A DNA stretch of 38,579 nt, taken from positions 1 through 38,579 of the forward strand of contig JALSRZ010000148.1 in assembly GCA_026984515.1 (NCBI GenBank). Direction: 5' to 3'. This document shows, piece after piece, positions 24,294-34,500 of this stretch (position 1 is its first letter; every line of letters starts with the position of its first letter). The notes under the pieces are model-generated. The model searched no databases, was not told the DNA's origin, and worked only from the letters and a program-made list of their open reading frames with translations. This DNA comes from Thiohalobacter sp. Lineage in GTDB: Bacteria; Pseudomonadota; Gammaproteobacteria; DSM-19610. The translations under genes were made by a program, and so were the position numbers.

Positions 24294-26612
24294 TTGGCAC
24301 AAGCGCGTCGCAAAAAGGCAAGGACGGAAGCCCCGGCTATCCACCCGCACGTCAGCAAAGGGCTGCGGGAAGGGATGCTGTTTATCCTCTCCGCGCTGGC
24401 GGTCTACCTGCTGTTGTCCCTGATGAGCTACCACCCGTCGGACCCCGGCTGGTCGTACCACGGGCCCGCGCAGTCGATCCGTAATTTCGGCGGCCTGGTC
24501 GGGGCCTGGTTTGCGGATGTATTTCTCTACCTGTTCGGTTACCTGGCTTACCTGTTTCCCCTCATGGTCGGTTTCAGTGGCTGGCTGGTGTTCCGCGGCC
24601 GCAGTTCCGGTGGCGGCATTGATGTCAATGTGCTGTCGATTCGCTGGGCGGGGTTTCTGCTGACCGTGGCTTCGGGCTGCGGACTGGCGACCCTGCATTT
24701 CGTGATCGCACCGGGCACGCTGCCGCTGGATGCCGGTGGCGTGGTCGGCAAGCTGGTCGGTGACAACCTGGCCGGCCTGTTCAACCTGCTGGGTGCCACG
24801 CTGTTCCTGCTGGCCCTGTTCCTGACCGGTGTGACCCTGTTTACCGGTCTGTCCTGGCTGCAGGTAATGGATACCACCGGCAGGCTGACGCTGCAGGCAC
24901 TGGCCTGGCTGAACCAGCGCATGCAGTCCGGGCGGGTTCGCTTTGCCGCCTTCCGCGCCCGGCGGAAGCGCGAAGAGGCTGTCGCCGCGAAACAGGAAAA
25001 ACACCGGATTCACAAACGCAAGCCGCCGCGTATCGAGCCGGTGGTCAAGCAGGTCGAGACCAGCGAACGGGTCGAGCGCGAACGCCAGGTGCAGATGTTC
25101 GATGCGCCGCCCAATACCGAACTGCCGCCGCTGTCATTGCTGGACGCAGCCTACGCCCATCAGGAAGGTTATTCGGAAGAGGCGCTCGAAGCGCTGTCGC
25201 GACTGGTCGAGATGAAGCTGCTGGACTTCGGTATCGAGGTCGAGGTGGTCGCGGTACAGCCGGGACCGGTGATCACGCGTTTTGAACTGCACCCCGGTCC
25301 TGGCGTCAAGGTGAACCAGATCAGTAACCTCGCCAAGGACCTGGCGCGCGGATTGTCCGCCATCAGTGTGCGCGTGGTCGACCAGATCCCGGGCAAGTCA
25401 GTGGTGGGTCTGGAGATCCCCAACGAACACCGGGAAATTGTTGTGCTCAGCGAGATCCTCAAATCCCCGGAGTACGATGAGTCCGGGTCACCCCTGACGC
25501 TGGCGCTGGGCAAGGATATCGGCGGCCACCCAACCGTGGTGGACCTGGCGAAAATGCCGCACCTGCTGGTGGCGGGCACGACCGGTTCGGGCAAGTCCGT
25601 GGCGGTGAATGCGATGGTGCTGAGTCTCCTGTACAAGACGCTGCCCGGCGATGTGCGCATGATCATGATCGATCCCAAGATGCTGGAACTGTCGGTCTAC
25701 GAAGGTATTCCACACTTGCTTACGCCGGTAGTGACCGACATGAAGGAAGCGGCCAACGCGCTGCGCTGGTGCGTCGGCGAGATGGAGCGACGTTACAAAC
25801 TGATGTCGGCGCTGGGTGTGCGTAACCTGGCAGGTTACAACCGCAAGGTGCGCGAGGCGATCGACAAGGGCGAACCCATACCGGACCCGATGTTCAACCC
25901 GGAAGAGGTACTGGAAGAAAACCCGGAAGTGCCCACGCTGCAGCCCCTGCCCATGATCGTCATTATCATCGACGAGCTGGCCGACATGATGATGGTGGTC
26001 GGCAAGAAGGTCGAGGAACTGATTGCGCGCCTGGCGCAGAAAGCGCGCGCCGCGGGCGTGCACCTGATCCTGGCGACCCAGCGTCCGTCGGTCGATGTGC
26101 TTACCGGTCTGATCAAGGCCAATATCCCGACGCGTATCGCCTTCCAGGTGTCTTCCAAGATCGATTCCAGGACCATCCTCGACCAGGCCGGTGCGGAACA
26201 GCTGCTGGGGCACGGTGACATGCTGTACCTGCCGCCGGGTACCGGGATCCCGGTGCGGGTACACGGCGCCTTCGTGGACGACGCCGAGGTGCACCGGGTG
26301 GTCGCGCATCTCAAGGGACGCGGCGAGCCTGATTACATTGAGGATGTACTGCAGACCACCACGGACTTCCTGCCCGGCAGCGGCGGGCAGTCGGGCGGCG
26401 ATGATGCCGAGGGTGATGCGCTGTACGATGACGCGGTGCGCATCGTCACCGAGACCCGCCGGGCTTCCATATCCGGCGTGCAGCGACGCCTGAAAATCGG
26501 CTACAACCGCGCGGCGCGCATGATCGAACAGATGGAGTCGGCCGGTATTGTCGGACCACAGCAGTCCAACGGGAACCGGGAAGTACTGGCGCCCCCGCCG
26601 CCGGAGCTGTGA
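24294..26612 (+). CDS. ftsK: DNA translocase FtsK
   Basis: A 772-residue divisome protein that pumps chromosomal DNA and activates XerCD at dif. The N-terminus has about four membrane helices (from [15 protein letters not shown] to [16 protein letters not shown], residues about 28-190), followed by a short charged linker of about 90 residues, much shorter than in E. coli. The motor has Walker A GTTGSGKS (428-435) and Walker [13 protein letters not shown]. The C-terminal gamma domain (from [20 protein letters not shown]) recognises KOPS. The only suitable start is a TTG at 24294 without a clear Shine-Dalgarno, which is odd for an essential gene. It overlaps or abuts lolA. Confidence 0.95.
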   Translation: MAQARRKKARTEAPAIHPHVSKGLREGMLFILSALAVYLLLSLMSYHPSDPGWSYHGPAQSIRNFGGLVGAWFADVFLYLFGYLAYLFPLMVGFSGWLVFRGRSSGGGIDVNVLSIRWAGFLLTVASGCGLATLHFVIAPGTLPLDAGGVVGKLVGDNLAGLFNLLGATLFLLALFLTGVTLFTGLSWLQVMDTTGRLTLQALAWLNQRMQSGRVRFAAFRARRKREEAVAAKQEKHRIHKRKPPRIEPVVKQVETSERVERERQVQMFDAPPNTELPPLSLLDAAYAHQEGYSEEALEALSRLVEMKLLDFGIEVEVVAVQPGPVITRFELHPGPGVKVNQISNLAKDLARGLSAISVRVVDQIPGKSVVGLEIPNEHREIVVLSEILKSPEYDESGSPLTLALGKDIGGHPTVVDLAKMPHLLVAGTTGSGKSVAVNAMVLSLLYKTLPGDVRMIMIDPKMLELSVYEGIPHLLTPVVTDMKEAANALRWCVGEMERRYKLMSALGVRNLAGYNRKVREAIDKGEPIPDPMFNPEEVLEENPEVPTLQPLPMIVIIIDELADMMMVVGKKVEELIARLAQKARAAGVHLILATQRPSVDVLTGLIKANIPTRIAFQVSSKIDSRTILDQAGAEQLLGHGDMLYLPPGTGIPVRVHGAFVDDAEVHRVVAHLKGRGEPDYIEDVLQTTTDFLPGSGGQSGGDDAEGDALYDDAVRIVTETRRASISGVQRRLKIGYNRAARMIEQMESAGIVGPQQSNGNREVLAPPPPEL

Positions 26613-26617
26613 GAACG

Positions 26618-27256
26618 ATGTACCGGCCATTCAGCAAATACCCGTTCCTCCCGGTGTGTATGGCAGTCCTGTTGCTGGCGGGCGCAGGCCGGGCAGCTGC
26701 CGCTGACAGGCTGGAAGCGTACTTCGCAGACCTGCAGACCTTCCAGGCGGATTTCGAACAGAGCGTTGTCGACAGCAACGGTGAGCAGGTGCAACACTCC
26801 AGGGGCAAGGTGTGGATCCAGAAACCGGGCCGTTTCCGCTGGGATTACCGGACCCCGTACCGGCAGCTGATCGTCGCGGACGGCAAACGGCTGTGGACCT
26901 GGGACGAAGACCTCGAGCAGGCCACGGTGAAACCGGTCGATGAGGCACTCAGCAGTACGCCGGCGATGTTGCTGAGCGGACTGCGACCACTGGCGGAGGT
27001 CGTGCAATGGCGTGAACTGGAGCGTAACGACGGTCGCCGCTGGTACAGCCTGAGTCCGCGCCAGAGCGATTCGGCGGTGGAGCAGGTGCGGCTGGCGTTT
27101 GCCGCGGACCAGTTGTCGGTGATCGAAGTCAGTGACAGTTTCGGTAACCAGACGCGCATCGTGTTCTCCGCGGTGCAACGCAACCGCAAGCTGGATCCCG
27201 CCCTGTTCCGGCTGCAACTCCCCGCCGGTACGGACATCATCGGCGACACCCCATGA
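26618..27256 (+). CDS. lolA: Outer-membrane lipoprotein carrier LolA
   Basis: A 212-residue periplasmic chaperone that carries lipoproteins from LolCDE to LolB. The signal peptide spans about residues 1-27 (PFLPVCMAVLLLAGAGRAAA). The mature part has LQTFQADFEQSV and KPGRFRWDYRTPYRQLIVADG, both characteristic. I chose the ATG at 26618, with GGAG about 11 nt upstream; a GTG at 26609 overlapping the ftsK stop is the alternative. The gene overlaps rarA by 4 nt (ATGA). Confidence 0.95.
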   Translation: MYRPFSKYPFLPVCMAVLLLAGAGRAAAADRLEAYFADLQTFQADFEQSVVDSNGEQVQHSRGKVWIQKPGRFRWDYRTPYRQLIVADGKRLWTWDEDLEQATVKPVDEALSSTPAMLLSGLRPLAEVVQWRELERNDGRRWYSLSPRQSDSAVEQVRLAFAADQLSVIEVSDSFGNQTRIVFSAVQRNRKLDPALFRLQLPAGTDIIGDTP

Positions 27257-28575
27257 GCCGCACCGCTGCGGCGCAGCGTTTCCGGCCACTGGCCGATCGC
27301 ATGCGGCCGCGCACACTCGACGAGTTTGTCGGCCAGGCACACCTGCTGGGGCCCGCCAAACCGCTGCGCCAGGCCGTGGAGACCGGCCAGTTGCATTCCA
27401 TGGTGTTCTGGGGGCCGCCGGGCAGCGGCAAGACCACGCTGGCGCATTTGCTGGCCGAGCGTTCCGGCGCCGGGTTCGTGGCCCTGTCCGCGGTGCTGGC
27501 CGGGGTAAAAGACGTTCGCAAGGCTGTGGAAACTGCACAACAGCGGCAGCAGGTCGAGGGCCGGCAGACCCTGCTGTTCGTCGACGAGGTGCACCGTTTC
27601 AACAAGGCCCAGCAGGACGCCTTCCTGCCCTACGTGGAGGATGGCACACTGCTGTTCGTGGGCGCTACTACCGAGAACCCTTCCTTTGAACTCAACAATG
27701 CGCTGCTGTCGCGGGCGCGCACCTATGTGCTGAAGCGCCTCGATGAAGACAGCCTGATCAGGGTGCTGGAGCAGGCGTTGCAGGACAGCGAGCGCGGGCT
27801 GGCGGCATTCGCTACCAGCATCGACCGGGCCGGGTTGCAGCAGTTTGCGCAGGCCGCAGACGGGGATGCACGCCGGGCGCTGACCCTGCTGGAGATCGCC
27901 ACCGACCTGGTGGGCGAGGGCGAACCGATCGATGAAGCGATCATTGCCGAGGTGATCAGCGGTGGCGTGCGCCGTTTCGACAAGGGTGGTGAAGCCTTTT
28001 ATGACCAGATATCCGCGCTGCACAAAGCGGTACGCGGTTCGGCCCCGGATGCGGCGCTGTACTGGCTGGTGCGCATGCTGGATGGTGGTTGCGACCCGCT
28101 GTATGTTGCCCGTCGCGTGGTGCGCATGGCCTCCGAAGATATCGGCAACGCCGATCCCCGTGCGCTGACCCTGGCGCTGAATGCCTGGGATACCCAGGAG
28201 CGGCTGGGCAGTCCGGAAGGGGAGCTGGCACTTGCACAGGCGGTGATCTACCTGGCCTGCGCGCCCAAGAGTAACGCGGTGTACATGGCTTACAAGGCGG
28301 CGGTGAAGGATGTCCGGTCGCGGGGTTCGGAGGAAGTGCCGGTGCACCTGAGAAACGCACCGACCCGGCTGATGAAAGAACTGGGTTACGGCAAGGCCTA
28401 CCGCTACGCGCACGACGAACCCGAGGCCTATGCGGCAGGAGAAAGCTATTTCCCGGAAAGCATGCAGGGCACAAGCTACTACCGGCCGGTGGAGCGCGGT
28501 CTGGAAATCCGGATCCGGGAAAAGCTGGCGCACCTGCGCGCACTGGATAAACAGGCAGCGGGCCACGACAAATGA
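27253..28575 (+). CDS. rarA: Replication-associated recombination protein A (MgsA/RarA)
   Basis: A 440-residue AAA+ ATPase that acts at stalled forks and binds SSB. Walker A is GPPGSGKT (54-61), Walker B is LLFVDEVHRFNKAQQDAFLP, and sensor 1 is GATTENPSFELNNALLSR. The C-terminal tetramerisation region contains GCDPLYVARRVVRMASEDIG. The length is close to E. coli RarA (447). It is translationally coupled to lolA and followed by crcB after 38 nt, the conserved ftsK-lolA-rarA-crcB-serS order. Confidence 0.97.
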   Translation: MSRTAAAQRFRPLADRMRPRTLDEFVGQAHLLGPAKPLRQAVETGQLHSMVFWGPPGSGKTTLAHLLAERSGAGFVALSAVLAGVKDVRKAVETAQQRQQVEGRQTLLFVDEVHRFNKAQQDAFLPYVEDGTLLFVGATTENPSFELNNALLSRARTYVLKRLDEDSLIRVLEQALQDSERGLAAFATSIDRAGLQQFAQAADGDARRALTLLEIATDLVGEGEPIDEAIIAEVISGGVRRFDKGGEAFYDQISALHKAVRGSAPDAALYWLVRMLDGGCDPLYVARRVVRMASEDIGNADPRALTLALNAWDTQERLGSPEGELALAQAVIYLACAPKSNAVYMAYKAAVKDVRSRGSEEVPVHLRNAPTRLMKELGYGKAYRYAHDEPEAYAAGESYFPESMQGTSYYRPVERGLEIRIREKLAHLRALDKQAAGHDK

Positions 28576-28613
28576 ATGCGCGCCCCGCGGGCTTCCGGTA
28601 CCATTAGCGTCCG

Positions 28614-28988
28614 ATGAACCAGGTCCTGGCCATAGCCGGTGGTGGTGCCGCCGGTGCGCTGTTGCGCTACTGGGTGTCCAGCGGTGTGTACCTGCTGGCG
28701 GGGCGTGCTTTTCCCTACGGCACGCTGGTGGTTAACGTATTCGGCAGCCTGTTGATGGGCTTCCTGTATATCTGGCTGCTGGAACGTGTTCCCGCGGGCG
28801 CGGCCATGCGGGCATTTGTGCTGGTGGGTTTGCTGGGAGCCTTCACTACCTTTTCCACCTTCTCGATAGAGACACTGAATCTGATAGAGGCGGGGCAAAT
28901 GGGCAGGGCCGTACTGAATGTGTTGCTCAGCATGGTCCTGTGCATCGGCGCAGCCACCCTGGGCGTTATGCTTGCGAGGCAATTATGA
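28614..28988 (+). CDS. crcB: Fluoride channel CrcB/Fluc
   Basis: A 124-residue four-helix membrane protein that forms a dual-topology fluoride-specific channel. Diagnostic motifs are GGAAGALLRYW, GTLVVNVFGSLLMGF (pore Asn) and GLLGAFTTFSTFSIE (phenylalanine track residues). No fluoride riboswitch is recognisable in the 38-nt gap before it. The stop overlaps the start of the DUF190 gene by 4 nt. Confidence 0.95.
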   Translation: MNQVLAIAGGGAAGALLRYWVSSGVYLLAGRAFPYGTLVVNVFGSLLMGFLYIWLLERVPAGAAMRAFVLVGLLGAFTTFSTFSIETLNLIEAGQMGRAVLNVLLSMVLCIGAATLGVMLARQL

Positions 28989-29290
28989 ACTGGGAAACGG
29001 TTACCTTTGTACGTGTCTACCTGACCGAAGCCGACCGGACGCTGGAGCCCTTGCTGAAGCGGCTGCACGACCAGGAGAAAGTGCGCGGTGTATCGGTGTT
29101 TCGCGCCATGAGCGGTTTTGGCGGCAGCGGCGTGGTACACACTGCAACGCTGGTCGACCTGTCGCTGGACCTGCCGGTGACGGTCGAATTTTTCGACCTG
29201 CCAGAAAAGGTGGACGCTATCCTGGAGCACGTCTCCGACCTGGTGGATGCCGGCCACATCGTGCGCTGGCAGGCGGAAATGAACAGTTAG
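28985..29290 (+). CDS. DUF190 PII-like small protein
   Basis: A 101-residue protein of the DUF190 family, whose members have a PII/CutA-like trimeric ferredoxin fold. Motifs are EADRTLEPLLKRLHDQEKVR, then GVSVFRAMSGFGGSG and VTVEFFDLPEKVDAIL. The ATG at 28985 overlaps the crcB stop (ATGA). The DUF190-crcB pair is common, so a role in fluoride response is likely, but the ligand is not known. An upstream in-frame ATG at 28940, inside crcB, is less likely. Confidence 0.92.
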   Translation: MNWETVTFVRVYLTEADRTLEPLLKRLHDQEKVRGVSVFRAMSGFGGSGVVHTATLVDLSLDLPVTVEFFDLPEKVDAILEHVSDLVDAGHIVRWQAEMNS

Positions 29291-29314
29291 GAAGCCGCTG
29301 AAGAATTCCTTTAG

Positions 29315-30649
<1,335 letters not shown>

Positions 30650-30695
30650 TTGGCAGTGCAGCAACTACAGGCTGCAGTCTTTCCCGGCTTCACCC

Positions 30696-30721
30696 GCAGG
30701 AGCGGTCCCCTGACCGCGAAA
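30696..30721. repeat. REP-family single palindrome, copy D
   Basis: In inverted orientation to copies B and C and matches copy C at 25 of 26 positions. The stem is GCGGTC/GACCGC. It lies 46 nt after the serS stop and marks the boundary between housekeeping genes and the Rhs debris. Confidence 0.8.
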
Positions 30722-30778
30722 CCTGCCATACAACTATTGCGCTGAAGACCGGCACCCGCGAACACCTTGTTCCTCGCA

Positions 30779-30942
30779 ATGCGAATCGATCAGGGTTTCC
30801 TTATCCTGACCTGTATTTGCGGCAACGCGTTTGAAAACACCCTGAAGATGCAGGAGTATTGCAGCGTACCCGGCTTCCGCAACGGGCGGGTTTACGAAGA
30901 AGCTCTGGGTAGCATCACTTCGTGAACGGTGGGCTGGACATG
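30779..30942 (+). pseudogene. N-terminal remnant of an Rhs/YD-repeat protein
   Basis: An ATG at 30779 opens a 48-codon frame (stop at 30923-30925). It aligns with the N-terminus of the giant gene at 31570: GFLILTCICGNAFENTLKM against the signal peptide region, then VPGFRNGRVYEEALG against EPGLNKGRAYENGLG. After the stop, another frame gives NGGLDM, matching NGGLDI about 30 residues further along in the giant protein. So the fragment is a decayed, internally deleted paralogue of the downstream gene. It has no credible function. Short translated peptides cannot be excluded. Confidence 0.7.
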
Positions 30943-30954
30943 TAAAACACAGGG

Positions 30955-31170
30955 ATCAAAGTCCTGCTGCAGATTCTCCTGATCGGGCTGAGCCTGCTGG
31001 TTCTGAACAGCCGTGCCGGTGTCACGATCACGTTCGTTCACAACGACGCGCCGGGCAATCCGGTGGCCGGCACCGACGAGCAGGGCAATGTGAAGTGGCG
31101 GGCGCATTACCGGCCGTATGGCGAGGAGCGGTTGGGCGAGCGGCAGTTGTTTGGTGTCAGAGCCGGGTGA
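30955..31170 (+). pseudogene. Rhs-core fragment with signal-peptide-like start
   Basis: An open 72-codon stretch whose first codon in the homologous position is ATC, where an ATG would be expected; a TAA lies 9 nt before it. It reads a hydrophobic segment (VLLQILLIGLSLLVL), then TFVHNDAPGNPVAGTDEQGN and WRAHYRPYGEERLGERQL, then stops. The HND-G-P-A-TD-GN-W-YRPYGE pattern is the classical Rhs hyperconserved core that precedes variable toxin tips. The toxin tip is missing. A Rhs core directly behind a signal-like segment is unusual and could be a deletion junction or the remains of a short secreted Rhs protein. Confidence 0.75.
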
Positions 31171-31252
31171 TACCGGTTCCATGTCCGGGGTGCCCGACCT
31201 GGCTCAAAACGTACCTGCCGCTTATGTTTCAGTCACGTGGTTGGCGGGTTAA

Positions 31253-31517
31253 CGGGACAGCAGTGATTTGGCAAGTATCGTAACGGGCAGGAGGTTTGTT
31301 GATGAGGTAGATGGACTGGTTTCACGCGATCAACTTGTCTCATTGCCTGATGCTTGTAAGTCAGGCTTTGATCGTCTGCATGAGAAATTGGCTCTGTGTG
31401 TGGGATGAGAAAACATATCTTGAATCTCCAGGTGTTTACATTAATGGGTCCGAAATGAAGAAGTCTGTAGAAAGGTTTATCTCAATCTGGGCAGAGCTGT
31501 TGGCTCGGCATATGTAA
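31253..31517 (+). pseudogene. Small frameshifted ORF, possible immunity-gene remnant
   Basis: Two frames join at a (TG)4 tract (31395-31402). The first (open from 31253, TGA at 31406-31408) reads RRFVDEVDGLVSRDQLVSL and FDRLHEKLALCV. The second (to TAA at 31515-31517) reads WDEKTYLESPGVYING and KKSVERFISIWAELLARHM. One extra TG would fuse them into a single acidic, helical chain of about 88 residues. No clear start codon is visible. The position behind an Rhs core fragment, small size and acidic helical character are compatible with an immunity protein, but no family is recognised. The region is AT-richer than the housekeeping genes. It may simply be decayed DNA. Confidence 0.4.
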
Positions 31518-31569
31518 CAAGCGCGAATCAAAGTTAAATTAATCATAATCTGAAACTTGGGGAAAAGTT
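31518..31569 (+). promoter_or_regulatory. AT-rich upstream region of the giant Rhs gene
   Basis: A short AT-rich stretch (TTAAATTAATCATAAT within it) precedes the ATG at 31570, with GGGGA as ribosome site (31559-31563). A CATAAT -10 is possible but has no clear -35, so the exact promoter is undetermined. Confidence 0.3.
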
Positions 31570-34500
31570 ATGTCACTGCACCAGGATAAGGGAATTATCA
31601 CGGTTCTGCTTCTTCTCGCAACCGTTGTCGGCACCAATGCATTTGCAAATAATCTGAAGATACCGGATTTTTACAGTGAGCCGGGTCTGAACAAGGGGCG
31701 GGCTTACGAAAACGGTTTGGGCAATGAGGCGATTGACCCGTTCTCGGGCGGCCTGTTGCTTCAGTACCAGGATATGGTGCTGCCGGGTAACGGCGGTCTG
31801 GATATTGTCATTAACCGGACCTACCGGTCGCTGCAGGGGGCAGAACCGATTCTCGAACAACGCCAGGAGCGCCGGGTGACCGGCATCGGCTGGAGCATTC
31901 ATTTTGGTCGTGTCTGGACCTCACCCAATACCGTGCTCTGCGATACGCTGGGTACGGTTGTAACCGGCCCCAACCTGCCGGCGTCCAACCGGAATCCAGT
32001 CTTCGAAGCCCCGGACGGTTCACGCAAAGTGCTGGTGACCGAGTTTTCCGGCACTACGCCGTATCACATGATCAGCAAGGACCAATGGATTGCCACCTGC
32101 CTTCCAGCGGCGGATAACCCCTGGTCGAACATCGACGGCCTGGTGGTCCAGTCGCCCGATGGCATGAAATATACTCTGGGTATCCGCGGGCGTACCGAGA
32201 TCGGGGACCAGGCCAGTAACTTGCCGTTGCTGGTCAACAAAATCGAGGATCGTAACGGGAATTCGCTGGTCGTCAGCTACGATTCCACATCTTCTGCCTA
32301 TGCGCTGATTGATCGTGTCCAGGCCTCGGATGGTCGCGAGGTGCGGTTTTTCTATAACAGGGGGGCGCTTCCCGAGGATGTGCGCCTGGACCGCATCACC
32401 GCCTATCCCGGCACTCCGGAGGAGAGAACCTGGCGGTATATCTATACCCCGGCCCAGTTTACCAGTACCGGTTTTACCTCGCCCTGGTACCTGCTGACCC
32501 GGGTCGAAAGCCCTGCCAGTGAAATCGTCTGGCGCTACAGCTACTACCCGGATGATCCAGACGGGCCGGATGCGGCGACCGGAAAGTATGATCCGGGCCG
32601 GTTTTCGCTGAAAACCGTTACCCTGCCGGAAGGGGCGGCAATTGACTATGAGTATGGCGGTGTTGCTTTTGACACACGGCCTGGTGCGCTGGGTGCGGAC
32701 ATCGTCACTACCGTTGTGAATCGCAAGATCCAGCGTGGCAGTACCATTGAAAACGGTACCTGGAATTACGAGTACCGCCCATACAGCGTCGCGCCCGGTG
32801 CACTGGATGCACTGATCAGCGAGATTTCTTTCCCGACACTGGATGAAACCCGTGTACGGGGGCCGCAATTTTGTACGACCTACAAGCACGTTGGTATTAA
32901 AAGTATTAATTTCAACGCCAATGACAATCTGGACGATGGTGTCTGGACGGTCGGCCTGCTGCTGGAACGGAAGCAGTACGCAGGCTCTGCCTGCAGCGGC
33001 ACGGTGCTGGAAAAGGAAACCGTAAAATGGGGAAAACTGTTCATCTCGGAACAGAATGATTTCCGACCCAGTCGTTCCGCTATTGATGAGAATACCTATG
33101 CCCCGATTATGCTGGAAAAAACGCTGCAACGGGACGGTACGGATTATGTAACCACGTTTAGCAATTACGACGTCTACGGAAATCCCCGCAGTATTGCCGA
33201 ACAGGGACAGGACGGAAAGACAACTACGTTTGTGTATCAGCCGAATACTGACAAATGGTTACTGAAGCTGGTGCAGGATGAAACCATTCAGGGCATCGGT
33301 AGTATTACGCGTACATTCGATGGTAATGGCAACACGCTGTCCGAGAACAAGTATGGTGTAACGACCAGGTTCACCTACGATGCTTCAGGGAATGTGGCCA
33401 CCATTGTGGATGCGCGAGGATTCCTGAAACGCTTCAATGATTATTTCAGGGGTATACCACAGACTGAAATACAACCAGAGAATGTGACTATTAACCGCGT
33501 TGTCAATGAAGCCGGTACGATAAAATCAGAGACCAACGGGCGTGGCAAGACAACGCAGTATACTTACGACAGCCTGAACCGGATCACGTCCATTGCTCAG
33601 CCGCGCGGGGCCCTGGTCACGATTACACGACCGAGTGCAAATGAAACGATTCTGACGCGGGGTGGATTCAGAAAGCGGGAGATTCGTGACGGGTTTGGAC
33701 GTGTAGTCACCTCGATCAGTGAGGATACGGTTGCCGGAGACAGTATTCAGCAGACCACCCGTTACGACAATATCGGCAACAAGGTATTCGAGTCCTACCC
33801 GAACAGCGCACAGGGAACCACCACCGCCTACGATGCACTGGGGAGAGTATTGACCCGGACACAACCGGGTGGTGTCACTACCCGGTTTTCCTATTTGAGT
33901 GGAAACCAGGTCCAGGCCACGGATCCACGCGGCAATATAACCCGGTTATTTTACCGTGCCTTCGGGGCTCCGGAGCAGCGCGCCCTGGTGCGCATGGAAT
34001 CGCCTGAATCGGTCGTTACGAGCATTACCCGTAACAAGCTGGACCTTGTGACCGGTATCCAGCAGGGCAGCTTCCAACGCAGCTTTTCCTACGACAGTCG
34101 CTATTACCTGACCAGTGAAAATCACCCGGAAACCGGTGCCATACAGTACACACGCGATGCACTCGGAAACAAACTGACTGAAACGCATGGAGAAGGTGCG
34201 AATGCGCGGACAAACACGTTTATCTATGACGGGTTAAACCGGCTGAAAATAGTAAACTACCCTGGTGTTACACCGGATATATTTTACAATTATGATGCGA
34301 GCAGCAATCTGGTTTCTCTGCTAAGAGGTGATACCAACTGGACATACAGTTATGATGATAACGACAATCTGCTCTCGGAACAGCTGGATGTCGGCAGTGA
34401 ACGGTTTGAGTTGAAGTACCAGTACGATGCGCTTGATGCCCTGACCAAGGTCACCTATCCAAGTGGTTTGTCCGTAGACTATGCGCCGAATCGCTATGGC

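Noticed and set aside
26845-28566. 573-codon open frame on the minus strand
   Set aside because: It is antisense to lolA and rarA, both clearly real; its His/Arg/Gln-rich, low-complexity-like sequence is what a GC-rich gene gives when read on the other strand.
28576-28613. Fluoride riboswitch upstream of crcB
   Set aside because: The gap is 38 nt and lacks the conserved riboswitch core; crcB is more likely transcribed with rarA.
31395-31402. Programmed ribosomal frameshift at the (TG)4 tract
   Set aside because: There is no slippery heptamer, no downstream structure and no clear start codon for the upstream frame; decay or slipped-strand mutation is simpler.
32020-33129. 369-codon open frame on the minus strand within the giant gene
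   Set aside because: The plus-strand frame has signal peptide, Rhs N-region and continuous homology-like motifs, while this frame shows no recognisable domain or ribosome site.
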